This document shows positions 33,725 to 41,973 of a DNA stretch of 64,000 nt, piece by piece. The DNA is from Thalassospira lucentensis (GTDB taxonomy: Bacteria; Pseudomonadota; Alphaproteobacteria; Rhodospirillales; Thalassospiraceae). The notes under the pieces are model-generated. The model saw nothing but the letters and a program-made list of their open reading frames with translations, made no database searches and had not been told where the DNA came from. Every line of letters begins with the position of its first letter. Within the stretch, counting starts at the first letter, position 1. The stretch lies in NCBI RefSeq assembly GCF_001613805.1, contig NZ_LPVY01000002.1:248001-312000 (forward strand). Reading direction: 5' to 3'. The position numbers were made by a program, and so were the translations under genes.

Positions 33725-36289
33725 ATGACGCGCCCCAGTTTTTCGGATGGCAAGCCCCCTCACCTGACCGTAGGTACGATTTCCCCCGGCATTGTGTTGC
33801 GATGCGGGCCGGAAACCGCCATTGGTCAGGCCATCGACATGATGCGCGAAGCCAATTGCAGCTCCATCATTGTCACCAGGGATCACCTGCCGGTCGGAAT
33901 CTGGACGGAAAAGGACTGCCTGTCCCTGCCGGCCGACTGCGAAGCCACCCTGAACGAGCCGATATCAAAATGGATGTCGACCCCGGTCCACAGCATTTCC
34001 GTCCACGCCACGCCCGAGGCCGCGATCATCCGCATGCGCGAACGCCATGTCCGCCATCTGGTTACCGTGGACGAGGAAAACCGCCTTGCCGGAATCATCA
34101 GCCAGTCGGATCTGATCCGTCAGCAGGGAAGCTGGCGCAAGCTTGGCGATGGTGATGTCGGTGCCGCCATCCGCCGCACGACAATCTTTGTCGATGGCGA
34201 TATTGCGATGTCGGAACTGCGCGCCCGCATGCATGACGCCAAATGCGACTGCGCGATTGTCTATGATCCGTCGGTTGCGACCGACCCGGTCGCGATGCTC
34301 GATCACACCGGGATCATCACCGAACGCGATATCCTGCGCAATCTGGCCAATGGCGATCACGCAACCCCCGCCATCAAGGTCGCCAGCCGTCCACTGCGCG
34401 TTATTTCCGCCAGGGCCAGCCTGAACAATGCCCGCGACACGATGCTGGCCGAACATATCCGCCATCTTGCCGTCATCGATGAAACCGACAACGTGATCGG
34501 TGTTCTGTCATTTGCCGATCTGCTGGAGTTCATCGAACAGGACTACTTCGCCCATCTCCGGTCCGTGATGGAAGGCCGCGATATCGAACTGAGTGCGGCG
34601 CGCCGGTCACTGTTTCTGGCCGACAAGATCATTGAAACCTCGCCCGACGGGATCATGGTCTGTGCCGCCGATGGCACGATCGAACTGGTCAATCCTGCCT
34701 TCACGCGCGTAACCGGCTACACCGCCAGCGATGTGATCGGCAAGAACCCGAATATCCTGCAATCCGGTCGCCAGTCCCGCGAATTTTATACCGCGATGTG
34801 GCGCGATATTGCGCGACAGGGCAAATGGGAAGGCGAAATCTGGAACCGTCGCAAATCCGGCGAGATTTATCCCGAATGGCTTTCGATCATCGCGATCCGC
34901 GATGCCGATGGCCAGATCAGTCAGTATGCGTCGATCTTCACCGATATCAGCGAACGCAAGAAAAACCGCGAGGATATCCTGCGGCTTGCCCATATTGATG
35001 AACTGACCGGCTATCCTAATCGCCGCCGCTTCCTTGAACTGCTGGCACATGGCATCGGTGAGTCCCGGCGCAAGGGAACGCGCCTGACGATCCTGCTGCT
35101 TGATATCGATAATTTCCAGCGGGTGAACAACACATTGGGCCACGGTGACGGCGACGATGTTCTGGTCGAAGTTGCGCGTCGCCTGCATCGCCGTCTGGAT
35201 CAGGGTGGGGTTCTGGCACGTGTCGGTGCGGATGAATATGCCATCCTGCTGTCAGGCGGCCAATCTGCCGACGATGATGCCGCACTGGCCGACGATCTTC
35301 TAAAGGCGTTAAGCCAGCCACACCGCACCAGCAAGGGGCAGGAAATCTATCTTTCGGCCAGCATCGGCATTGCATCATTCCCCCACGATGCCAACGATAC
35401 CGCCAATCTTTTGCGCAATGCCGAAATTGCCATGATGCAGTCCAAGGAACAGGGGCGAAACCGGTTCAGCCGCTATAACCGCGCCAGCCATTCGCGCAGC
35501 GATACCGACCTTGCCCTTGAAACCGCATTGCGTCGCGCCCTGGACCGGGATGAATTTCATCTGGTCTATCAACCGCAATTCGAAGCCCGCACAGGCAACC
35601 TGCACGGGGTCGAAGCCCTTTTGCGCTGGAACCATCCGGAACGCGGCCCGATCCCGCCAACCGTGTTCATTCCCGTGGCCGAGGAAATCGGCGTCATCGG
35701 GGAACTCGGCCGCTGGGTATTGCGCCATGCCTGCCGACAGGCCGTTTCATGGCGCGAAAAGGGCCTGCATAACATCACCATGGCGGTGAATGTTTCGGTT
35801 CAGCAATTCTATGGCACGGTTGATCTTGCCGACCAGATCAGAACAATCCTGGTCGAAAAGGGCATGGCGGCAGACCGGCTGGAAATCGAAATCACCGAAA
35901 GCCTGTTCATGCAGAACATTGATGAAATGCGCGCCAACATGCAGCGCATTCGCGATCTCGGCGTCAAAATCGCGCTGGATGATTTTGGCACCGGCTTTTC
36001 CAGTCTCAGCTACCTGCGCAAACTGCCGTTCGACACGATCAAGATGGATCGCAGCTTTGTAAGCGACATCAATCAGGGGCGCGAAGGCAGCACGCTTGCG
36101 ATCACGATCCTCAATATGGCGCAGAACCTGCGCAAAAAATGTGTCGCCGAAGGTGTTGAAACCAATGCCCAGCTCACGCTTCTGCGCGATGCCGGCTGTG
36201 ACTACATTCAAGGCTACCTCATGGGAAAACCGATGAGTGCCGATGACATTTTCGACTTGTCACAGCAAAGATCGGCCGAAGCTTCCTGA
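33725..36289 (+). CDS. CBS-CBS-PAS-GGDEF-EAL protein with degenerate GGDEF motif
   Basis: An 854-residue cytoplasmic signalling protein. Two CBS pairs lie at residues about 12-125 and 140-275, a PAS domain at about 295-415 (KIIETSPDGIMVCAADG), GGDEF at about 425-590 and EAL at 600-850. The GGDEF motif reads G-A-D-E-Y at 501-505 (second Gly to Ala, Phe to Tyr), so diguanylate cyclase activity is doubtful, while EAL is intact at Glu630 with DDFGTGFSSL and KMDRSFV, so it is probably a phosphodiesterase. CBS pairs usually bind adenine nucleotides, which suggests energy-state control. ATG 33725 (MTRPSF) follows an AGG; an upstream in-frame start at 33650 is possible. Confidence 0.9.
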   Translation: MTRPSFSDGKPPHLTVGTISPGIVLRCGPETAIGQAIDMMREANCSSIIVTRDHLPVGIWTEKDCLSLPADCEATLNEPISKWMSTPVHSISVHATPEAAIIRMRERHVRHLVTVDEENRLAGIISQSDLIRQQGSWRKLGDGDVGAAIRRTTIFVDGDIAMSELRARMHDAKCDCAIVYDPSVATDPVAMLDHTGIITERDILRNLANGDHATPAIKVASRPLRVISARASLNNARDTMLAEHIRHLAVIDETDNVIGVLSFADLLEFIEQDYFAHLRSVMEGRDIELSAARRSLFLADKIIETSPDGIMVCAADGTIELVNPAFTRVTGYTASDVIGKNPNILQSGRQSREFYTAMWRDIARQGKWEGEIWNRRKSGEIYPEWLSIIAIRDADGQISQYASIFTDISERKKNREDILRLAHIDELTGYPNRRRFLELLAHGIGESRRKGTRLTILLLDIDNFQRVNNTLGHGDGDDVLVEVARRLHRRLDQGGVLARVGADEYAILLSGGQSADDDAALADDLLKALSQPHRTSKGQEIYLSASIGIASFPHDANDTANLLRNAEIAMMQSKEQGRNRFSRYNRASHSRSDTDLALETALRRALDRDEFHLVYQPQFEARTGNLHGVEALLRWNHPERGPIPPTVFIPVAEEIGVIGELGRWVLRHACRQAVSWREKGLHNITMAVNVSVQQFYGTVDLADQIRTILVEKGMAADRLEIEITESLFMQNIDEMRANMQRIRDLGVKIALDDFGTGFSSLSYLRKLPFDTIKMDRSFVSDINQGREGSTLAITILNMAQNLRKKCVAEGVETNAQLTLLRDAGCDYIQGYLMGKPMSADDIFDLSQQRSAEAS

Positions 36290-36298
36290 CCCAGACAA

Positions 36299-36325
36299 AA
36301 AGGGCGGGGAAATTCCCCGCCCTTT
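36299..36325. terminator. Bidirectional intrinsic terminator
   Basis: Strong GC-rich stem AAAGGGCGGGG (36299-36309) / CCCCGCCCTTT (36315-36325) around AAATT, between the convergent cyclic di-GMP gene and the NSS symporter gene. A run of A on the left and T on the right. Confidence 0.85.
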
Positions 36326-36352
36326 GCATTTCGGATGCTTTGAAAAGCTGGC

Positions 36353-37690
36353 CTAAAGCACGCCAAGCCCCTTCAGCAGAATGAAGGCAATCGCAAGCGG
36401 TGCGATGAACTTGACGATAATGCCCCAGGCATTGATCCAGCCCGGTACCACGCCATTGTGGGCGGCGATGTCTTCCTTGGCCTTGCCCCAGACAACCCAG
36501 CCGACAAACAGCGAGATGAACAGACCACCAATCGGCAGCAGCAATTTCGAGCTGATGTAATCCATCAGATCAAAGAAGCCGAGGCCAAAGATGGTGAACT
36601 CGCCCATGATGCCAAGCGACAGCGAGGACGGAATCCCCAGCAGGAAGATAATCACACCCACCACGATTGATGCCGATTTGCGGCTGATGCCACGGTCATC
36701 GACGAAATAGGCGACAACCACCTCAAGGATCGAAACCGCCGACGTCAATGCCGCAATACCGAGCAGCAGGAAGAACATGAACGCAAAGACCGATCCCATC
36801 GGCATATGCGCAAACACCGCTGGCAGCGTAATAAAGGTCAGGCCCGGCCCCGCACTGGGATCAAAGCCGAAGGCAAACACGGCAGGCAGGATCAGAAGAC
36901 CCGCCATCACCGCAACCGAGGTATCAAGCAGCGTCACCCAACCGGCCGAACTTGCGATATTTTCCTTTTTGCTCAGATACGAGCCATAGGTAATCATCGC
37001 GCCCATCCCAAGCGAGAGCGAGAAGAACGCCTGCGAAAGGGCTTCCGATACCGTCGTCCACGTGACTTTGGAAAAGTCCGGCGACAGCAGGAAGGCAATA
37101 CCTTCGCCTGCACCCGGAAGCGTTACCGAACGCACGATCAGGATCAGCAACAGCGCAAACAGGGCTGGCATCAAAATCTTGGACGCGCGCTCGATCCCCG
37201 AACCGACACCCGCCAGAACCACAAAGATCGTCAGCGCCATGAACAGCGCATGATAGATCAGCGGCGAAACAGGATCGGAAATGAACCCGCCAAAGATACT
37301 ACCCAATGCGGCCGGGTCTTCAATCGCAAGCGCCCCGGTGATCGATTTGACCATGTAGGAAATCGTCCAGCCGGCAACGACGCTGTAAAATGACAGGATG
37401 ATAAAGGCCGCCGCGACACCACAGAAACCAACCAGCGGCCAGACGCCGCCTTTAAGCTTCGCGAACGCACCAATCGCATTCTTTTCCGCCATCCGGCCGA
37501 TGACCATTTCAGCCAGCATGACCGAAAGCCCGATGGTAAAGACCAGCGCCAGATAAATCAGCAAGAAGGCACCACCGCCATTCTCGCCCGCCATATAGGG
37601 AAACTTCCAGATGTTGCCCAGCCCCACGGCCGACCCGGCAGCCGCCAGGATAAAGCCGAGGCGTGAACCCCAATGCTCTCGTTTAATCAT
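36353..37690 (-). CDS. Sodium:neurotransmitter symporter (NSS) family transporter
   Basis: A 445-residue LeuT-type symporter with about 11-12 membrane helices. The N-terminal WGSRLGFILAAAGSAVGLGNIWKFPYMAGENGGGAFLLIY is the family's TM1 with the sodium and substrate sites (AVGLGNIWKFP). Members import amino acids or related amines with Na+; the precise substrate is not predictable. ATG 37690 gives MIKREHWG; a TTG three codons upstream is a less likely start. Consistent with a marine or Na+-rich habitat, together with the Mrp antiporter. Confidence 0.92.
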   Translation of the reverse strand: MIKREHWGSRLGFILAAAGSAVGLGNIWKFPYMAGENGGGAFLLIYLALVFTIGLSVMLAEMVIGRMAEKNAIGAFAKLKGGVWPLVGFCGVAAAFIILSFYSVVAGWTISYMVKSITGALAIEDPAALGSIFGGFISDPVSPLIYHALFMALTIFVVLAGVGSGIERASKILMPALFALLLILIVRSVTLPGAGEGIAFLLSPDFSKVTWTTVSEALSQAFFSLSLGMGAMITYGSYLSKKENIASSAGWVTLLDTSVAVMAGLLILPAVFAFGFDPSAGPGLTFITLPAVFAHMPMGSVFAFMFFLLLGIAALTSAVSILEVVVAYFVDDRGISRKSASIVVGVIIFLLGIPSSLSLGIMGEFTIFGLGFFDLMDYISSKLLLPIGGLFISLFVGWVVWGKAKEDIAAHNGVVPGWINAWGIIVKFIAPLAIAFILLKGLGVL

Positions 37691-37971
37691 TGCCTGCAAA
37701 CCTTTCTTGGACCGGCATCCACGGAAAGTCGCTCCCGCCGCAGTGCCTGTTCCTCATTTTTCTGTATAAACGCAAAGGTGATTTCACCTCACGCATTCCG
37801 TGAAGACCTGTTGCCCCCTTTCGGAATTGACCGGAGCTAATAACACCAATCTTCCGAAATCTCCTGTCTAAATTCCCGGATTCCACGCAAAAATCAGTCG
37901 TTTCGGCGCATACGGGTCTTTCAACGCCTTGTGATTGGTGGTTGATACGCATTTTGGGGCATCATCAAGCC

Positions 37972-38715
37972 ATGAAACAGCTTCGCCCCCTTATCATCAT
38001 GCTTGCAACCGCGTTTTTCGGTGGTTTTTCGACCGCATATGCAGCCGAATCCACTTCACCCCGCGCCGTGATCGAGCTTTACACATCCGAAGGATGCAAT
38101 TCCTGCCCCCCGGCGGATCGCGTCCTTTACGAATTAAATCAGGAACGTAGCGACCTTCTCGCACTGTCCTTCCATGTCGATTACTGGAACTATCTTGGAT
38201 GGGAAGACCCGTTTTCCAGTGCCGCCAATACGGAACGCCAACGTGATTATGCCGGTCGCATGCGCGAACGTTATGTCTATACCCCGCAGGTCGTGATCAA
38301 TGGTGATCATGTCGTTCGGGCCACCGCCAAAAGCCGAATCGTCACCACCAGCGATGAAACAACCCCGCTTCGGCAATGGGCGGAACTGGCCCTGCAATCG
38401 GATAAAAGCGCCACACCCGCCAATGGCAAATTGAAACTCGGCATGGTCGATACCCCGCCCGCCGGTCAATCCTATCAGCTTTGGCTGATCGGCTTTGATC
38501 GCGAACATGAACGCGATGTCCGGTCTGGCGAAAATGCCGGTCGGCGTCTGGTTCACGCCAATGTCGTGCGCGAAATGATCGATCTGGGTCAATGGGACGG
38601 CCAGCAGCGCGAACTTGATTTCGCCCTGAGCCAGCCTTGCGACGGCGGTGTCGTGGTCCTTGTTCAGGAAGGCCGCGGCGGCCCGGTTCGAAGCGCCTCG
38701 GTCATCCGCTTCTGA
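37972..38715 (+). CDS. DUF1223 secreted thioredoxin-like protein
   Basis: A 247-residue exported protein; the signal peptide is MKQLRPLIIMLATAFFGG and cuts after a TAYA-A site near residue 25. The mature domain opens with AVIELYTSEGCNSCPPAD, where Cys42 and Cys45 form a CxxC, and continues with ALSFHVDYWNYLGWEDPF and VYTPQVVING, the DUF1223 signature of a thioredoxin-like fold with a cis-Pro. The function of the family is unknown; a periplasmic thiol-redox role is plausible, and the next operon downstream (ccm) needs such chemistry. ATG 37972 is chosen for the signal peptide. Confidence 0.88.
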   Translation: MKQLRPLIIMLATAFFGGFSTAYAAESTSPRAVIELYTSEGCNSCPPADRVLYELNQERSDLLALSFHVDYWNYLGWEDPFSSAANTERQRDYAGRMRERYVYTPQVVINGDHVVRATAKSRIVTTSDETTPLRQWAELALQSDKSATPANGKLKLGMVDTPPAGQSYQLWLIGFDREHERDVRSGENAGRRLVHANVVREMIDLGQWDGQQRELDFALSQPCDGGVVVLVQEGRGGPVRSASVIRF

Positions 38716-38730
38716 TTACCCATCCCTCAA

Positions 38731-38770
38731 CCAAACGCCGCAGCCGGTTTCTGATCGCTGCGGCGTTTGG
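38731..38770 (+). terminator. Terminator-like hairpin before ccmA
   Basis: Fourteen-base perfect stem CCAAACGCCGCAGC (38731-38744) / GCTGCGGCGTTTGG (38757-38770), 12-nt loop, followed by CGTTTCTTTGG. It separates the DUF1223 gene from the ccm operon. Confidence 0.75.
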
Positions 38771-38895
38771 CGTTTCTTTGGATTGATTTGAAACAATGTC
38801 ATCACATCCAATGTCGGATAAAGCATGATTAATCACCCCGGACGCGTTATAGAAAACGCATATCCGGCATGAATTCCGACAGTCAAACGAGTTAG

Positions 38896-39618
38896 ATGAC
38901 AGTTTTTACCGGTTCTGATCTGACCTGTCTGCGTGGCGAACGTCTGGTCTTTGGCGATCTTTCCTTTGGCGCCAATACCGGCGATGCCGTGATGCTGCGT
39001 GGCCGCAATGGTGCAGGAAAATCAAGCCTGCTGCGCCTGATGGCGGGCCTTATGCCCCCGCGCCTTGGCACCATCCGCTGGCAGGGCGATGATATCGCCG
39101 ATGATAAAATCGCCCATCGTGCCCGCCTGCATTACCTTGGTCATCAGGATGCCATCAAACCGGTTCTGAGTGTTCGTGACAATCTGCGCCTGTGGGCCGA
39201 ACTGCGCGGTATTTCCCATATCGACGCCGAAATCGATCAGGCCCTTCGCGCCCTTGATATTCATCATCTTGGCAACACCGCCGGGCGATATCTTTCAAGC
39301 GGCCAGAAACGCCGCACCGCCCTTGCCCGTATCCTGCTGGGTCAAAGCGACCTTTGGCTGCTCGATGAACCAACTGTTGGCCTTGATCGCGAAAGCTGTG
39401 CTGAACTGGCCCGCCTGATTGCCGAATTCCGCGCCAAAGGCGGCATCGTGGTTTATTCGACCCATGTCGATCTGGATATCGCGGCCCCAACCATCCTCGA
39501 TCTGGATCAGTTCGCCATCCCGATGATGGAATGGCTGGTCGAACAGGATAATGAAGAAGCAGACGAAAACCTGTCGCACGACATGAATCAAGGCAAGGCG
39601 ACGGAGGCCGCGATATGA
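38896..39618 (+). CDS. ccmA: Heme exporter ATP-binding subunit CcmA
   Basis: A 240-residue ABC ATPase of the CcmABCD complex that frees holo-CcmE. Walker A GRNGAGKSS, signature LSSGQKRRTALARILL, Walker B LWLLDEPTVGLD and the H-loop STHVDLD are intact. The C-terminal tail of about 40 residues is acidic. First gene of the cytochrome c maturation operon; its stop overlaps ccmB by four bases (39615-39618). Confidence 0.95.
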   Translation: MTVFTGSDLTCLRGERLVFGDLSFGANTGDAVMLRGRNGAGKSSLLRLMAGLMPPRLGTIRWQGDDIADDKIAHRARLHYLGHQDAIKPVLSVRDNLRLWAELRGISHIDAEIDQALRALDIHHLGNTAGRYLSSGQKRRTALARILLGQSDLWLLDEPTVGLDRESCAELARLIAEFRAKGGIVVYSTHVDLDIAAPTILDLDQFAIPMMEWLVEQDNEEADENLSHDMNQGKATEAAI

Positions 39619-40280
39619 ATGCCTTTGTCGCCATCCTGCGGCGCGATTTGCGTCTGGCCCTGCGTCAGGGGGCGGATTCCGTGATGGTGGTTGCCTTCTT
39701 TATCGTAACCACCACCCTGTTTCCGTTTGGTGTCGGGCCCGAAGCCAACATTCTGGCGCGTATCGCATCGGGGGTGATCTGGGTCGCGGCCCTGCTGGCC
39801 GCCATGCTGTCACTCGAACGCGTCTTTCAGACCGATTACGAGGATGGCACGCTGGAATTGCTGACCCTGTCGCCCGCCCCGCTGGAACTGCTGGTGCTGG
39901 GCAAGGTCTGCGCCCACTGGCTGACGACGGGCCTGCCGCTGATTATTGCCGCACCGGTGATGGCGGTGATGCTGAATATGGATCAGGACGGCTTTGGCAC
40001 TTTGATGATCGCCATGCTGATCGGCACACCCGCACTCAGCCTGATCGGGGCGATTGGCGCGGCACTGATACTGGGGGCACGGCGCGGCGGTGTACTGGTG
40101 TCGCTGCTGGTCCTGCCACTATATATACCGGTACTGATTTTCGGTGCTGGCGCGGTCGAGGCCGCATTGCTTGGCATTTCCGCCCAGGCACAGTTACAGA
40201 TCATGGGGGCGATCCTGTTGCTGTCACTGGCTGCTGCCCCGTTTGCCACGGCCCACGCCATCCGGCAGGCAGTGGAATGA
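39615..40280 (+). CDS. ccmB: Heme exporter permease subunit CcmB
   Basis: A 221-residue membrane subunit with six hydrophobic segments. The opening FVAILRRDLRLALRQGADSVMVVAFFIVTTTLFPFGVGPE and the ERVFQTDYEDGTLELLTLSP loop are diagnostic for CcmB. Initiation overlaps the ccmA stop as ATGA. Partner of CcmA, CcmC and CcmD in heme transfer from CcmE. Confidence 0.95.
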   Translation: MNAFVAILRRDLRLALRQGADSVMVVAFFIVTTTLFPFGVGPEANILARIASGVIWVAALLAAMLSLERVFQTDYEDGTLELLTLSPAPLELLVLGKVCAHWLTTGLPLIIAAPVMAVMLNMDQDGFGTLMIAMLIGTPALSLIGAIGAALILGARRGGVLVSLLVLPLYIPVLIFGAGAVEAALLGISAQAQLQIMGAILLLSLAAAPFATAHAIRQAVE

Positions 40281-40335
40281 CAAAGAACACAGACTGACGA
40301 TCTTCGGCGGCATCGCCGCAAACGGACGAGAGAAA

Positions 40336-41127
40336 ATGCATCGTTTCGCCAAACCAAGCGTGTTTCTGAAACTGACCGGGGCCATGATGCCCTGGATGGT
40401 CGCGCTGACCGTCATCCTCACCGTGGTCGGGCTTTATCTGGCCCTGATCGGGTCACCGGTTGACTATCAGCAGGGCAACACCGTCCGCATCATGTATATC
40501 CATGTGCCCGCCGCATGGATGGGCCTGTTCTGTTATGTCGGCATGGCCCTTTGCGGCGCCATGAGCCTGATCTGGAAACATCCGCTGGCCGATATCTGCG
40601 CGCGCGCCACCGCACCGGTCGGCGCGACCTTTACCGCCCTGACCCTGATTACCGGGTCGCTTTGGGGCGAACCGATGTGGGGAACATGGTGGGTATGGGA
40701 TGCGCGTCTGACCTCAATGCTGATCCTGCTGTTCCTCTATCTTGGCTATATCGCGCTGGTAAATGCCTTTGACGATCCCGAACGCGGGTCAAAGGCCGGA
40801 TCGGCACTGGCGCTGGTCGGGGTGGTCAATGTGCCGATCGTCAAATTTTCGGTCGACTGGTGGAACACCCTGCATCAACCGGCATCGGTCGCCCGCATGG
40901 GCGGCCCCAGCATCGATCCCAGCATGCTGGCCCCGCTTCTGATCATGGCCTTTGCCTTTACAGGATATTATTTCATCGTATTGGTTTTGCGTGTGCGCCT
41001 TGAACTGAACCAGCGCCGCATCCGCGCCCTTCAGCTCAGCGGCCTGTTTGACGAACGCGCCGCTGCCAATGGCGATGACGACGCACTTGCCTATGATCAG
41101 GGTCACAACGCCGGAGCCGGAAAATGA
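40336..41127 (+). CDS. ccmC: Heme-handling membrane protein CcmC
   Basis: A 263-residue protein with six membrane segments and the tryptophan-rich WWD motif WGTWWVWDARLTS between helices 3 and 4, plus the flanking His in IHVPAAWMG and in WWNTLHQP. It loads heme onto CcmE in the periplasm. ATG 40336 follows GGACGAGAG; longer in-frame starts overlap ccmB and are not supported. The C-terminal tail is longer and more acidic than in enterobacterial CcmC. Confidence 0.95.
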   Translation: MHRFAKPSVFLKLTGAMMPWMVALTVILTVVGLYLALIGSPVDYQQGNTVRIMYIHVPAAWMGLFCYVGMALCGAMSLIWKHPLADICARATAPVGATFTALTLITGSLWGEPMWGTWWVWDARLTSMLILLFLYLGYIALVNAFDDPERGSKAGSALALVGVVNVPIVKFSVDWWNTLHQPASVARMGGPSIDPSMLAPLLIMAFAFTGYYFIVLVLRVRLELNQRRIRALQLSGLFDERAAANGDDDALAYDQGHNAGAGK

Positions 41128-41327
41128 GTGAATTCTTCTCAATGGGCGGATACGGCAGCTATATCTGGGCCAGCTACGGCATCGCTGCCCTTGCCATGAT
41201 CGTCCTTCTGATCGCAACCCTGCGGGGCCTGCGTCAAAGCAAAACCGAACTTGATCAGCTTGAAACCGTTCTGAAAGCCCGCCGTCCCAGACGTGCCCGC
41301 ACCACAGACCAGTCTCAGACATCCTGA
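41124..41327 (+). CDS. ccmD: Small heme-exporter subunit CcmD
   Basis: A 67-residue single-span membrane protein: short N terminus with a YIWASYGIAALAMIVLLIATLRGLR helix and a basic, cytosolic C terminus, as in CcmD. Start overlaps the ccmC stop (ATGA). It stabilises the CcmABC complex and helps release of holo-CcmE. Confidence 0.9.
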   Translation: MSEFFSMGGYGSYIWASYGIAALAMIVLLIATLRGLRQSKTELDQLETVLKARRPRRARTTDQSQTS

Positions 41328-41342
41328 GCGGAGAATATCGAA

Positions 41343-41831
41343 GTGTCTCTTTCGCGTGCCAAATCCCGCAAACGTCAGCGCATGTATATCATCATGGCCG
41401 CCATTCTCGCGGTCGGTGCGGCTGCCGCACTTGCCCTGACGGCGTTTGAAGATTCGGTTGTGTTCTTCTTCAGCCCGACCGAAATCGCCGAAAAATCGCC
41501 GATTGATCCCGATCAGCGCCTGCGCGTCGGCGGCCTTGTCGAAGAAGGATCGCTTAAAAAACTCGGCGGCGGTGAAACCGTCACCTTCACCGTTACCGAC
41601 ATGGCAAATTCGGTCACCATTTCCTATACCGGCATCCTGCCCGACCTGTTCCGTGAAGGTCAGGGCGTCGTCGCCGAAGGCCATATGGGCTCCGAGGGTC
41701 AGTTCATCGCATCCGAAGTTCTGGCAAAACATGACGAGAATTACATGCCGCCAGAAGTCGCTGACTCATTGAAAAAAAGCGGTTATTGGGAAGAAATCGA
41801 AGCCCGAAATGCCGAACAAATGCGTAATTAA
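41343..41831 (+). CDS. ccmE: Periplasmic heme chaperone CcmE
   Basis: A 162-residue membrane-anchored OB-fold protein: a basic N terminus, an anchor helix at about residues 17-36, then the periplasmic domain. The covalent heme site is His130 with Tyr134 (HxxxY in KHDENYMP). Start is a GTG at 41343 with GGAG upstream. It carries heme from CcmC to the CcmF ligation complex. A 142-base gap follows before ccmF. Confidence 0.95.
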   Translation: MSLSRAKSRKRQRMYIIMAAILAVGAAAALALTAFEDSVVFFFSPTEIAEKSPIDPDQRLRVGGLVEEGSLKKLGGGETVTFTVTDMANSVTISYTGILPDLFREGQGVVAEGHMGSEGQFIASEVLAKHDENYMPPEVADSLKKSGYWEEIEARNAEQMRN

Positions 41832-41973
41832 GCCACATTCTGCCATCATAAAAACCTCATATTGAAGCCTTCAACGCGGCATTAAAACTGGGTGGATGCC
41901 TTGCTATTTGACAGCAGGGGCTGAGTGGTGTTCGTTTACCGCACATCACGTACGGGGAAATCTGAAGAAACGC

